64,000 nt of DNA from Proteiniclasticum ruminis (GCF_900115135.1 NZ_FOVK01000002.1:338668-402667); one strand, 5' to 3'; positions 18,801 through 27,242 are shown, counted from the stretch's first letter. Notes: generated from the letters alone by a model not told the origin. Numbers and translations are program-made.

Positions 18801-19944
18801 AAGAGTAGAAGCTGTGAAGCTTCAACTGACGGGTGAGGAAGCCTCTCTTTATGACATTTACTATCGCGTGAATGTTCAGAGCTTAGGCTGGCTCGGATGG
18901 ACTAAAAATGGCGAAGAAGCTGGTTCATCAGGCTATGGCTATCGTATGGAAGCCATTGAGATCAGGCTGGTTAAGAAGGACTCTGAAGACAAGCCGGTTG
19001 TTGGAGACTCCTTTAAGGAAAAAGTAAAACCGAGTATTCAATACAGAACGCATGTGCAAAATGTGGGATGGCAAGAATATGCACAGAACGGAGGGATGAG
19101 TGGGACCACTGGACGAGGTTTGAGACTGGAAGGACTGGAAGTGAAGGTTTCAGGAGCTGAGAATGTAGGCATTCGATACTCCACTCATGTCCAAAATAAA
19201 GGGTGGCTGACTTATGTGGAAGACGGGAAGATGAGTGGTACCAGCGGACAGTCTCTGAGACTGGAGGCTGTGAAGCTGGAGCTTACTGGTTCTGAAAAAC
19301 ATCTGTATGATGTGTATTATCGAGTGCATGCAGAAGGTTTCGGCTGGCTGGACTGGGCGAAAAATGGAATGGCAGCAGGAACTGCTGGCTATGGGTATCG
19401 CCTTGAAGCCATAGAAATCCTTGTCTTGGAAAAGAATCAAGCTGCACCAGGAAACATAAAAACTCCTTACCAATCCAAAAAGGACAGTCACGCTGTCCGT
19501 TATCAGACACATGTACAGAATGTAGGCTGGCAGGAATATGTGGGAGATGGAGCTATGAGCGGTACCAGCGGCAGGTCCTTAAGGCTGGAAGGTATTAGAA
19601 TTGCAGCGGGGGAACATCTTCCAAGTGGCAGCATTGAGTACACCACCCATGTTCAGAACAAGGGATGGCTGCCCAAGGTAACAGACAATGCCATGAGCGG
19701 CACTTCTGGAGAGTCTTTAAGATTAGAGGCCATCAGAATAAACCTCACAGGAGAGCTTGCACAGCAGTATGATGTGTACTATCGTGTTCATGCTCAGAAT
19801 GTAGGTTGGATGGATTGGGCAAAGAATGGAGCAGATGCTGGAACCGCAGGCTATGCATACAGACTGGAAGGAATCGAAGTGATGATGGTTCCCAAAGGAG
19901 GAGGTGCTCCGGGTGGAACAGCGAGACCGTTTATAGAGAAATAG
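12844..19944 (+). CDS. Giant secreted stalk protein with Ig-like modules and nine ChW repeats
   Basis: 2366 residues. The start at 12844 is preceded by AAAGGA and gives a signal peptide (MSNMKKTISCFLLYILLFS, likely cut after TLA). The frame is open back to a GTG at 12793. Residues about 40-1905 form some sixteen all-beta modules of roughly 115 residues, many closed by DLSSG-like motifs and opened by D-x-x-x-P-x-L, the look of bacterial Ig or cadherin-like surface modules. From about residue 1914 come nine ChW repeats, each with a conserved GW and a G-T-S-G-x-S-L-R-L-E-A/G-I core, arranged as three triplets. ChW repeats are known from clostridial secreted proteins. There is no LPXTG motif or C-terminal membrane helix, so wall association probably depends on the repeats. 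Ligand unknown. Confidence 0.88.
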   Translation: MSNMKKTISCFLLYILLFSFVGDTLAYGFQEKLEPHTATTETSLTPFDITLSQSVLRSWETLNLSLKSNGQDFDHAELTFVNEHGDLIQSTLYQHGDEVELRGSVSISSESKSGKYRLSKVQIRDTQFQVMEYTGNPEHVSETVHYLDFSKYVFEVKGTADYKYNYSLHRTETELEGQHKFEFTMDLNEDFLNVDVIDLYYLLDGKNDLMNVKGGEFFTARLYKSEGQKYIGESVIPRNQVAGDYSLYSISGLKELQNSDSNTYTSDFSIYNENQVDSVYSSTDDFSGYGVRIQNTLGGIVPEFEIRSKQPIYSAEERIELDFSVLDPRFKSENIYVEVVNIDDVDFTYHFPLNLDSNSGSYKTASYEYAENLKNGAYVIKSITYDMSNEYFKFYNSKYADENQGGLSFVSEEIIFSVTNSMKGYLPEFEISVTPHSATKNDMITMDLTYENTQVNLTFVSLEYIYKDPKNPEVDNKKVLILERISETQFRTVIDVEDYMNSGEYQLNKITLAGKSLIDRHYHEYIVDKRRNVDTYNTRDLSAGDYQIINTAGDSELPVLKNLVVPEKIYALETIEILVEAEDLGSGIKKGSVSVLNDHGYSDTYSLTMKDGMLRAELYVPHMKSEKLVITDVTLEDQAGNLITYYHPDYAPAYGNVHLIKDVAIEYPILIRPYEGDIKITLQNPLVSPGNYSQLYISLNPFIDAEVTANYKTPNGGSVTNTFYRQYDKNRYQSLIVHHYGDQEGTYVMESLRISSAEGTIFVHHGIEGKDGTMDLSSGNYTVQHTKNDLENPTLEKLTVGIKNLGDGRDSRQPISVYASDDISGVQDVEVELYNELQEKTKIINLQRKLGNFFAKEVYFEPSDHGKWDVVKVTLHDYSGKKTLYHDIRYPEGGSEGSIPFDFSDGSFQVHYGSVDDQAPKILESKLMKNSVHLNEQFEYRIKAEDNSNSEGKVAITLENERGIEFVLSESRVFNGKDFVISGLPIETERLWDVGHYRAKSISIYDSNGNSEVVYDQRNVDAEIEGQDLSHLDLTVTEVFKADMTGYFDGISVSSNEIKANEKAEIKVIPGVRLSEILHISVFYTAFFHFENMDQVVSLKKNESGEYVGAFYPRGISGEFEARKIRVVTQRGTFDFYSDIHPLGFEVLDLEGLNINVLYDFIDDGSGLEPETFDRNLLSQISIDDGIFKPGDKVGIDLGFDFEEHGVENVEISFRANGEYSSKVVTAYGSYSVYPVRDRDKEGLYEIDNIRVHTKTNTFYFYNKKYHAYEDESTMIFEEFFEISNKVTDVDSPIITGIVSESKMVQRGESVQFTVEVQDESLLSSGSLTLKHQDESTEEIRLYPVSEGTLQGTWHVDLALSQGVWTPYMIEVTDLYGNSDRVFDMHSLGWTPTEQLRDLSSGSVIVSTNVMKDTEAPILKAIETMEMDGRHFVRIQADDASGLCDVVLKYKHDDHIYEIYQPAVRLDGSYYVSITDYVRQYQGDFELVSLFLKDFAGNGIQYHHLASQHTLNNADLSGGDFEALNTEETDTLHFENIVISTDQGYTPGEVILSMDSTIDTSMYQNGQASFVNIETGESFMLYMSKASNGYFEFRSYEQPNVSKGEYVLNSMVLHREYDEYSLIVVGFSEIYQYRTKVKFYDFSDVTVSISEDRPAVENAAIDVHGVRVYKKGEEPSSVTPVIRPHDTMVVEFMLESEKKVTGIALQFAASDYERIQMGGEFTEIQEGLYRIEIPMNEFYSDGFYEFEGFSVNFDEDSYGGSYYAQEIPYGFGNYAREIRVEGFGSDKSKPMLKEVSVDKRVVSQGGAVVYTFQTSDDLSGTELVEGYVQGVFTGHRIHFGAFARNEEVRATVSLSHAPADVYLLTGVMVHDKAGNSAEYKNKATTEYGYNVIRADFEHATVKVIDSEEREPSLKYSTHVEGKGWLTPVKDGEMSGSLDQGLRLEGLKVQVEDANDLGVEYSTHVQNKGWMPFVKDGEMSGTEGQSLRVEAVKLQLTGEEASLYDIYYRVNVQSLGWLGWTKNGEEAGSSGYGYRMEAIEIRLVKKDSEDKPVVGDSFKEKVKPSIQYRTHVQNVGWQEYAQNGGMSGTTGRGLRLEGLEVKVSGAENVGIRYSTHVQNKGWLTYVEDGKMSGTSGQSLRLEAVKLELTGSEKHLYDVYYRVHAEGFGWLDWAKNGMAAGTAGYGYRLEAIEILVLEKNQAAPGNIKTPYQSKKDSHAVRYQTHVQNVGWQEYVGDGAMSGTSGRSLRLEGIRIAAGEHLPSGSIEYTTHVQNKGWLPKVTDNAMSGTSGESLRLEAIRINLTGELAQQYDVYYRVHAQNVGWMDWAKNGADAGTAGYAYRLEGIEVMMVPKGGGAPGGTARPFIEK
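18580..19900 (+). repeat. Nine ChW repeats as three triplets (stalk protein)
   Basis: Repeats fall into three types in fixed order: A (Y-x-THVQNVGWQ), B (Y-x-THVQNKGW, ending in LTG) and C (YYRVHAQ-x-x-GW-x-DWAKNG, ending in E-A/G-I-E-I). The A-B-C triplet occurs three times, with a proline- or lysine-rich linker after each C repeat. The last triplet closely resembles the one at 23.5 kb at DNA level. Confidence 0.9.
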
Positions 19945-19983
19945 ATACATTATTTCAGTAATCAACCAACAAGTTAAATACAC

Positions 19984-20018
19984 AAAAGCAGCTAGAGTTG
20001 AGACTTCTAGCTGCTTTT
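19984..20018 (+). terminator. Intrinsic terminator after the stalk-protein gene
   Basis: AAAAGCAGCTAGA pairs perfectly with TCTAGCTGCTTTT (13 bp) around a 9-base loop. The symmetric A and T ends mean it could work on both strands. Confidence 0.9.
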
Positions 20019-20213
20019 CTATTCAACTATTGTGCAAATGAAGATATAACATTAAAATTTTTATATATAATTTAGATTACCATGTATCATTATATAGATT
20101 TTCAAAATTGACCTCTACAAGACTTTCAAATTCAACGATATGTGGAATGAATAGTGTTCTGTAGGATTCCAGAATTATTTTTGCGATCGATTTCATAATG
20201 GGTTCACTTAGAG

Positions 20214-20219
20214 TATAAT
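20214..20219 (+). promoter_or_regulatory. Putative -10 box for the LRR-ChW gene
   Basis: A TATAAT lies 57 bases before the start codon in the AT-rich stretch that follows the terminator at 19984. The rest of the 331-base gap shows no gene and no clear -35 box. Confidence 0.4.
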
Positions 20220-20275
20220 AACGATATAACGTATTATTATGAAATTCAATGAATTAATAAAAGGTGGCTTGTTAA

Positions 20276-23200
20276 ATGAAGAGTACTGGAAGTAGCATGG
20301 TTCTTAGAAAAATTACTGTATTGTATTTGATGATCGTTGTATTATTTGTATCAATTCCTGTGAAAAATGTTCAAGCTGCGTATTCTACTCCGGAAGGCTT
20401 CGAATACACATTGCGTCAAGGCAATGCTTGGATCACAAAATATAAGGGGCCACTGAAAAATATTACAATACCATCAGCTCTCTATGAAGGAAGTGGCAGT
20501 ATTCCGGTCGAAGGTATCTCATCGTATGCTTTTCAAAGCAATGACCAGATTGAGAGTGTAATAGTGTCAGAAGGCATCAAATATATTGCATATAATGCGT
20601 TCTTACACTGCAATAATCTTACGACCGTTTCTCTGCCTAACTCTTTAGAAGTAAGGGATTCTTTCATGTTTCGTTCGTGTTTCAATCTCAGAGAGTATAT
20701 CATAAAAGAGGATCATCCGAACTTAGAGCTTGTTGAAGGAATCCTGTATACTGAAAATTTAGAGACGATTGTTGCATGCCCACCCTCAAGTGGGTTAAGT
20801 ATATTGAATGTTCCTTCCTCAGTTGAATCTATAATGGCAGGGGCTTTCGAGTTTCATAAAACCTTGCAAATTATCAATTTTAATGAGAAACATTTAGATA
20901 TTGGAGATTTTGCATTTGATTCTTGTGAAAATCTAACAGAGGTGAATTTATCACAAAATACTGAACTCTCCGTGTACTCTTTTTATAGCTCACCATCTCT
21001 CACTGTGATTAATGTTCCCAGTGATAGCCTTTATCATAGTTCTTATAAGGGTGCTCTGTATAGTAAAGACCTTACTACTTTAATGAAATACCCTGCATTA
21101 TCCCTAGAAACCACATTTGAAGTGCCTGGCACTACAACAACGATTGCTAGATATGCTTTTGAGAATTGTAAAAATCTAATGAAAGTCATTTTGCCTGAAG
21201 GTATGACTAAGGTTGATGAGTTTAGTTTTCAGAATGCAATTAGTGTGGAGGAAGTAGTGCTTCCCGCTTCGATTCTTGAAATCGGGGGCAGTGCATTTGA
21301 GAACTGCTCATCCTTACAATACATAACCCTGCCATCATCAGTAAAAACAATATCTTCTGGGGCATTTTCATCTTGCGATTCTTTAGAAACATTACAATTG
21401 CCAGAGGGGATGGAGTATATTGGCGCTGCTGCTTTTGAGAACAGCAACTCCTTGAAAGAGATTACACTACCCAGTTCATTGCGAAACCTTGGAGAGCGGG
21501 CTTTTCAAAACTGCACTGCATTGTCGAGCATCCATATTGGAGCGAATTTATCGGCAATCTATCAAAATACATTCTCATATACTGCGAGTCTAACGAATAT
21601 TATTATACCGGGTAATATTAAACTGATTACTGATTATGCATTTTATGGGTCTGGACTTCGTGAGCTAGATCTTAAAGAAGGTATTGAAAGCATCGGATCT
21701 TATGCATTCTCAAGAAATCAAAGTCTAGAAGAGGTAATTCTTCCGGACTCCCTATATCATCTAGGAATCGGTGCCTTCAGTGAAAACCCATCAATACGAA
21801 AAGTTAAGCTGAGCAATAGCCTTACAGCAGTTCCTAACCGTGCATTCATCTATGGTAATGCCATCGAAGAAGTTATTATTCCTGAAGGCATCGTATCCAT
21901 TGGAGAGCGCGCTTTCTCCAATGCAAAACTGACAGAGCTTATACTTCCATCCACACTCACTTCAGTGGGGGACTATAGTTTTGAAAATACTTCCCTTAAA
22001 AATATATACTTTTATGGCAATGCTCCAACATTTGGGAGAGAACCCTTCCCATTAAAGAAGTACTATGATTCATACTCTCCTATAGAAGGTGTGTATTATA
22101 AAGGAGGAACTACTGGATGGGATGACGTGTCAGTGTTTAACACGCATTATTCTTCAATACAGTTAAAGCCGTTTTATTTGGTGCAGTATTTGAGCGATTT
22201 GGATGAAGAGAATATTCCCAATGACCACATGAGATATCTGAGCGGACAAACTGTAGTATTGAAGAGATTCGAGGCTTCGGATACACATCTTGGTATAAAT
22301 TTTATGGGCTGGGAAAATGAAATTGATGGTACGAATGTTATATATGCAGGGAACTCAGAATATGTAATCTCTAACGAACACCCTGCATTTCGTGCGATTT
22401 GGAGCGAGGAAAAGATACACACATTGAGTTTTGAAAACAATATCGGAAATCCTATACCAGATCAGTACTTAAGACCTGGTGAATATCCAAAAGAACCGAT
22501 TATTGAACAAAGAGAAGGGTATAGATTTGATGGTTGGTACGCTGACCCAACGTTTACTGATGTTTTTAACTTTGATGAATTACTTTCTGATTCAGGTATG
22601 ATTTATGCACTATGGACTCCCTTGGTATATCAGGTTACCTTTGATACAACAGGTGGGAAGCCGATAGCACCTGAACTCTATGAGTACATGTCATTGATCA
22701 AAATTCCGGAGAATCCAGAAAAAACAGGCCATACATTGCATTATTGGAGCTATGGAGATAATTTTAGGAATCAATGGAACTTTAAGGAAGACCGTGTAAC
22801 AAGCAATATTACATTAATCGCATATTGGATTGCAAATTCTTACACTATATCTTTTGAAACGAATGGTGGTGATGCAATGAATAGCATTACTACTAGTTTT
22901 GGAAACAGATTAAACTCTCCGAATACTCCGAAGAAAGCAGGGGTACAGTTCGATGGGTGGTATGTAGATCGAGACCTTACCCGAGAATGGAATTTTGAAG
23001 AGGATCTTGTGGAAGAAGATATGATTCTCTATGCGAAATGGGCACCCTTACCCCCAAGTGTGAAATATCGTACTCATGTTCAGAATGTGGGTTGGCAGAA
23101 CTATGTATCTGATGGGAATAAAAGTGGCACAGAAGGTCAGTCTTTAAGATTGGAAGGGATTGAGATCCTGCTAGAAGGAGATCCTGAGCTTGGAATACAG

Positions 23201-23968
23201 TACTCCACTCACGTACAGAACCTAGGTTGGCAGGACTACGTATCTGATGGTGAAATGGCTGGTACCAGCGGACAATCGCTAAGACTGGAAGCGATTAAAA
23301 TAGAACTGACTGGAAGTAAATCTCAATTCTATGATGTCTATTATCGGGTTCATGCACAAGGTTTCGGATGGCTGGACTGGGCAAGAAATGGTATGGCAGC
23401 TGGAACTGCAGGCTATGGGTATCGGCTTGAAGCCATAGAAATCTTAGTTTTGGAAAAAGGGCTGTCAGCCCCTGTAAATACAAGGATTCCTTACCAGTCT
23501 AAAAATGACAGTCAGTCTGTACGCTATCAGACTCATGTTCAGAATGTAGGCTGGCAGGAGTATGTGGGAGATGGACTCACGAGTGGTACCAGCGGTCGGT
23601 CCTTACGGCTGGAAGGTATCAGAATCAAAGTGGGGGAACACCTTCCCAAGGGCAGCATTGAGTATACCACCCATGTTCAGAACAAAGGCTGGCTGCCAAA
23701 GGTATCAGACAATGCAATGAGTGGCACTTCAGGAGAGTCTTTAAGATTAGAGGCCATCAGAATAAACCTGACTGGTGAACTCGCACAGCAGTATGATGTG
23801 TTCTATCGTGTCCATGCTCAAAATATCGGATGGATGGATTGGGCAATGAATGGAGCGGATGCTGGAACTGCAGGGTATGCATACAGGCTTGAAGCCATAG
23901 AAATTGTGATACATCAAAAAGGAGATCCAGTCCCTGGTGATACAACCAGACCTTTTATTCAAAAATAA
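20276..23968 (+). CDS. Secreted BspA-type leucine-rich-repeat protein with InlB-type and ChW repeats
   Basis: 1230 residues. The signal peptide is at the N-terminus (VLYLMIVVLFVSIPVKNVQA, likely cut before AYS). Residues about 60-620 hold many BspA-type leucine-rich repeats (LRR_5 type), seen as I-x-x-Y-A-F-x-x-C-x-x-L followed by LPSSL or LPEGI. Residues about 715-924 contain three Listeria-Bacteroides (InlB B-type) repeats with FDGWYxDxxxTxxWNF. Residues about 929-1225 hold six ChW repeats in two A-B-C triplets. BspA-type repeats commonly mediate binding to host or matrix proteins, so an adhesin-like surface role is likely; the partner is unknown. AAGGTGG sits 8 bases before the ATG. Confidence 0.9.
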   Translation: MKSTGSSMVLRKITVLYLMIVVLFVSIPVKNVQAAYSTPEGFEYTLRQGNAWITKYKGPLKNITIPSALYEGSGSIPVEGISSYAFQSNDQIESVIVSEGIKYIAYNAFLHCNNLTTVSLPNSLEVRDSFMFRSCFNLREYIIKEDHPNLELVEGILYTENLETIVACPPSSGLSILNVPSSVESIMAGAFEFHKTLQIINFNEKHLDIGDFAFDSCENLTEVNLSQNTELSVYSFYSSPSLTVINVPSDSLYHSSYKGALYSKDLTTLMKYPALSLETTFEVPGTTTTIARYAFENCKNLMKVILPEGMTKVDEFSFQNAISVEEVVLPASILEIGGSAFENCSSLQYITLPSSVKTISSGAFSSCDSLETLQLPEGMEYIGAAAFENSNSLKEITLPSSLRNLGERAFQNCTALSSIHIGANLSAIYQNTFSYTASLTNIIIPGNIKLITDYAFYGSGLRELDLKEGIESIGSYAFSRNQSLEEVILPDSLYHLGIGAFSENPSIRKVKLSNSLTAVPNRAFIYGNAIEEVIIPEGIVSIGERAFSNAKLTELILPSTLTSVGDYSFENTSLKNIYFYGNAPTFGREPFPLKKYYDSYSPIEGVYYKGGTTGWDDVSVFNTHYSSIQLKPFYLVQYLSDLDEENIPNDHMRYLSGQTVVLKRFEASDTHLGINFMGWENEIDGTNVIYAGNSEYVISNEHPAFRAIWSEEKIHTLSFENNIGNPIPDQYLRPGEYPKEPIIEQREGYRFDGWYADPTFTDVFNFDELLSDSGMIYALWTPLVYQVTFDTTGGKPIAPELYEYMSLIKIPENPEKTGHTLHYWSYGDNFRNQWNFKEDRVTSNITLIAYWIANSYTISFETNGGDAMNSITTSFGNRLNSPNTPKKAGVQFDGWYVDRDLTREWNFEEDLVEEDMILYAKWAPLPPSVKYRTHVQNVGWQNYVSDGNKSGTEGQSLRLEGIEILLEGDPELGIQYSTHVQNLGWQDYVSDGEMAGTSGQSLRLEAIKIELTGSKSQFYDVYYRVHAQGFGWLDWARNGMAAGTAGYGYRLEAIEILVLEKGLSAPVNTRIPYQSKNDSQSVRYQTHVQNVGWQEYVGDGLTSGTSGRSLRLEGIRIKVGEHLPKGSIEYTTHVQNKGWLPKVSDNAMSGTSGESLRLEAIRINLTGELAQQYDVFYRVHAQNIGWMDWAMNGADAGTAGYAYRLEAIEIVIHQKGDPVPGDTTRPFIQK
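23057..23950 (+). repeat. Six ChW repeats as two triplets (LRR protein)
   Basis: Two complete A-B-C triplets with the same repeat types as in the stalk protein. The second triplet (about 23517-23950) aligns base for base with long stretches of 19496-19930 in the stalk gene. Confidence 0.9.
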
Positions 23969-24025
23969 CTAGTCGGAAATGTGATAGAATGTACCGCTGA
24001 AAGTATAATTATAATGGTGCAAGAG

Positions 24026-24061
24026 AAGGCAGCTGGATAGGTCATTTCCGGCTGTCTTTTT
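24026..24061 (+). terminator. Intrinsic terminator after the LRR-ChW gene
   Basis: AAGGCAGC pairs with GCTGTCTT (8 bp, one G-U pair) followed by a T run. An outer stem, CGGAAATG at 23974-23981 with CATTTCCG at 24043-24050, competes with it and may form a larger alternative fold. Confidence 0.75.
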
Positions 24062-24215
24062 GGGTTTTTGCAGTAAATTAAATAAGTCAGTAGGAGGGTG
24101 CGCTTCTCCTGCCCTGTTGGAACGCTGATGTTAATAAAAGGGTATTTGTAGTCATAATCCTAATTGTGAATCCTTGATTCTGTTTAAAAAAACGCTGTTG
24201 TCCCTGCAGTGATAT

Positions 24216-24224
24216 TGATATAAT
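24216..24224 (+). promoter_or_regulatory. Extended -10 promoter element for the transglutaminase-like gene
   Basis: TGATATAAT, identical to the element at 12759, lies 77 bases before the start codon, the same distance as at the stalk-protein gene. A TTGTCC at 24198 is a possible but closely spaced -35 box. Identical element and spacing suggest co-regulation of the two genes. Confidence 0.6.
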
Positions 24225-24301
24225 TATTTCTGACGGGGTTCGAGGACTTTTGGTGAAATGAAGAAATTAAGTAAATATGAAGATCACATAGGAGTTGTTG
24301 T

Positions 24302-27019
24302 ATGAAACAGTTGATTCGAAAAGTTTTATTGGCGCTGGGATGCTCACTGATATTGTTGAACGTTGCCTCATCCGATTATTTAGCCTCTGGTACAGAAATA
24401 ACTGCAGAAAAAGTGAATCGGATTCCCATAGAAATTATGGAACCTGATCCTGTATCGGGTATTTCATATTATAGTGTTCAGAATGATGGATTGAGCACTT
24501 CTTTCGTAAGAGACAGTTACTCAGAAGATTTTGCGGATGTAGTTAGAACAGGGATAAGAAACTTTCAAACCAGCATGAATATTTCAGCATATAAGATGAC
24601 TGTGGAGGAGATGAAGGACAATTATTTCAGAGTTCTTTACAACTCAGGCGATCTATATTATGTAAAAACTGGATTCCGATACAGTGTTTCAGGTGGTTAT
24701 GTCAGAGATGTTTATCCTGTTTACATTCATACAAAGGAAGAGGTTCAGAGTATGAATGCAGCTTTTTCCAGAGAAGTGGAGAAGGTAAGAGGGCTTGTGA
24801 AGCCGTGGATGAGTGATTTGGAAATTGCACTTATTGTAAATGATTATTTGGCAACAAACATCTCCTATGCGATGGAAGCTCTACAGTCCCCAGATCATGA
24901 GTATCACGTATATACCGCCTATGGAGCCTTGGTGGAAAAATCTGCGGTCTGTCAGGGGTACAGCTTGGCGTACAATTATCTGCTCCGGGAAGTCTTCGGG
25001 GTTCCTGCTGAATACGTGGTGAGTGAATCCATGAATCATGCGTGGAATATGGTTCAGATTGATGGGGAGTACTATCATGTGGATGTGACATGGAATGATC
25101 CGGTTGCAGACCGTCTTGGATATGCAAGGCACATGTTTTTTCTGCTAAGTGATGCGGAAATATTGACCAGGCAGCATGAAGGCTGGTACTCACCAGTCAA
25201 GGCAACCAGTACGAAATACGACCACTACAGTTGGGAGTTTTTTAATGAACCCTTTGCCCGTATTGCAGACCAGTATTATTTCATGGGCAGTGATCGGGTT
25301 CTGTACAAATATAGCGCTCAAAATGATGTGAAAACACCCATCGCAAATCTTTATGATTTAACAAGGGCTAACGGAGCATCCATGCCTCAGTTCTCTGGAG
25401 CCAGCCGATCCATCTATGCCCTAGGCGGAAGACTCTATTTTCTTATCGAAGGCGGAATTGCATCCGTTATGCCGAATGGAACCCTCTTTAGAAAAGAAGT
25501 GAGTTTTCCAGCGGCTCATACGAAAATCTGGGGTTTTCTAAAGGAAGAAGCTTCATTTTCTTATGTGCTTTATGAAGAAGAGCAGATACGAAGAATCTCA
25601 GTTCCCGCGATCAGGAAAGTTACTGGGGTTTCAGTCCAAGAAGACCGTATTACGTTGATGCCCAAAGAGTCGAAGAAACTAAGTGTTTCCGTATCACCAT
25701 ATGATGCGTCAAATAAACAGCTTACCTATATCAGTACAAATCCCCAGGTGGTGGAGGTCCGTGATGGTATGCTCTATGGAGGCTCAGTAGGCAGCGCTGA
25801 GGTTTATGCAGTCAGTAATGATGGTGATTTCTTTGATAAGGTACAGGTAACTGTGCAGACGAAGCTGATTAAAATGGAGGTACTGAAACTTCCGGATAAA
25901 ATGTCCTATACGTTGGGACAGCCACTTCAGATGGAGGGTCTCAGTGTGAGAGGTACTTTTGAAGATGGAAGCACCCGGATTTTTCAGTCCAATGAGCTGA
26001 CCTATTCAGGCTTTCAAAGCAGCATTCCCAATGCAGCCCAACCGATTCAGATCAGTAGTGGCGGTGTTTCCATCAGCATTACTGTGGAAATCAAGAATAT
26101 CCCCACGGTTTCTTATAGAACTCATGTCCAGAATTATGGATGGCAAGGTTTTAAGGAGAACGGACAGATGAGTGGGACCACAGGAGAGTCCTTGAGGCTT
26201 GAAGGAATTGAAATAATGCTTCGGGGTAAAGAAAAGCTTGGGGTGAAATATACCACCCATGTTCAGAATTTGGGATGGCAGGATTACGTCGCAGATGGTG
26301 TGATGAGTGGAACCAGCGGTAAATCCCTGAGACTTGAAGCGATTAAGCTGGAGCTTACTGGAGAAAACGCAGCTTTGTATGATATTTATTATCGTGTTCA
26401 TGCAGAGAATATGGGCTGGATGGGCTGGGCAAGAAATGGTGAGCCTGCTGGCACATCCGGCTGTGCATACCGTTTGGAAGGCATAGAGATCTTAGTGGTT
26501 CAAAAAGGAATGGATCCTCCATATGGGGCTTCTCCCGCATATGCGAGCAAGAAAAATGAATGGAAGGTCACCTACCAGACACATGTTCAAAATCAAGGCT
26601 GGCAGTCCAGTGTCTTTGATGGTGCCATGAGTGGTACCAGTGGTCAATCTCTTCGTTTAGAAGCCATTACCATTTCTCTTGGAGAACAGCTTCCAGAAGG
26701 TTCTATTGAGTATACAACCCATGTGCAGAACAAAGGATGGCTAGATCCAGTGAAGGATGGGGCGCTCAGTGGTACCTCGGGTCAAGGTCTGCGGCTGGAA
26801 GCCATCAGAATCAGACTGACTGGAGAGGTTTCGGAGTCCTATGACATCTATTACCGAGTTCATGCGCAGAACATCGGATGGATGGGATGGGCGAAGAATG
26901 GCGAGGATTCAGGAACTGCAGGGTACGCCTACCGGCTGGAAGGTATAGAGATACAGGTGGTTCCGAAAGGTGCCCCTGCGCCTGGAAGCACTGCGGGTGC
27001 TTTTCGGGTTAGAGGATAA
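24302..27019 (+). CDS. Secreted transglutaminase-like protein with Ig-like domains and six ChW repeats
   Basis: 905 residues with an N-terminal signal (VLLALGCSLILLNVASS). Residues about 160-275 form a transglutaminase-like cysteine protease fold with an intact triad: Cys217 in SAVCQGYSLAYNYL, His246 in NHAWNMV and Asp261 in YHVDVTWNDP. A Big_2-type bacterial Ig-like domain (about 440-520, VTGVSVQEDRITLMPKESKK) and a Big_3-like domain (about 523-600) follow, then six ChW repeats in two triplets. Such domains act as peptidases or cross-linkers of surface or wall material; the substrate is unknown. The gene has its own extended -10 promoter and a terminator on each side. Confidence 0.9.
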   Translation: MKQLIRKVLLALGCSLILLNVASSDYLASGTEITAEKVNRIPIEIMEPDPVSGISYYSVQNDGLSTSFVRDSYSEDFADVVRTGIRNFQTSMNISAYKMTVEEMKDNYFRVLYNSGDLYYVKTGFRYSVSGGYVRDVYPVYIHTKEEVQSMNAAFSREVEKVRGLVKPWMSDLEIALIVNDYLATNISYAMEALQSPDHEYHVYTAYGALVEKSAVCQGYSLAYNYLLREVFGVPAEYVVSESMNHAWNMVQIDGEYYHVDVTWNDPVADRLGYARHMFFLLSDAEILTRQHEGWYSPVKATSTKYDHYSWEFFNEPFARIADQYYFMGSDRVLYKYSAQNDVKTPIANLYDLTRANGASMPQFSGASRSIYALGGRLYFLIEGGIASVMPNGTLFRKEVSFPAAHTKIWGFLKEEASFSYVLYEEEQIRRISVPAIRKVTGVSVQEDRITLMPKESKKLSVSVSPYDASNKQLTYISTNPQVVEVRDGMLYGGSVGSAEVYAVSNDGDFFDKVQVTVQTKLIKMEVLKLPDKMSYTLGQPLQMEGLSVRGTFEDGSTRIFQSNELTYSGFQSSIPNAAQPIQISSGGVSISITVEIKNIPTVSYRTHVQNYGWQGFKENGQMSGTTGESLRLEGIEIMLRGKEKLGVKYTTHVQNLGWQDYVADGVMSGTSGKSLRLEAIKLELTGENAALYDIYYRVHAENMGWMGWARNGEPAGTSGCAYRLEGIEILVVQKGMDPPYGASPAYASKKNEWKVTYQTHVQNQGWQSSVFDGAMSGTSGQSLRLEAITISLGEQLPEGSIEYTTHVQNKGWLDPVKDGALSGTSGQGLRLEAIRIRLTGEVSESYDIYYRVHAQNIGWMGWAKNGEDSGTAGYAYRLEGIEIQVVPKGAPAPGSTAGAFRVRG
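26102..26980 (+). repeat. Six ChW repeats as two triplets (transglutaminase-like protein)
   Basis: Two A-B-C triplets. They are more diverged from the stalk and LRR copies than those are from each other, but keep the same order and the GW and G-T-S-G cores. The first C repeat has SGCAYRLEG, introducing an unusual cysteine. Confidence 0.88.
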
Positions 27020-27044
27020 AAATATAAATATGCCACAGTATTAT

Positions 27045-27084
27045 GGAGAAGGATGCTCGTTAAAAGAGTTCCTTCTCCTTTTTT
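27045..27084 (+). terminator. Intrinsic terminator after the transglutaminase-like gene
   Basis: GGAGAAGGA pairs with TCCTTCTCC (9 bp, 16-base loop) and is followed by six Ts. It lies 25 bases after the stop codon. Confidence 0.9.
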
Positions 27085-27242
27085 CTATTTGAATCATGAA
27101 CTAGGGTTATCGTTTCTATGGTTTTTCAGTGCTGTTCGATAGTAGGGGGTGAAATTTTCGTTTTAAAGAGACAGGTTTTTGTACTGCAGAGCTTTTACAG
27201 CGGAAAGCCAATGATAGAAGGGCAGGAAGAAGATGAGAAGAG

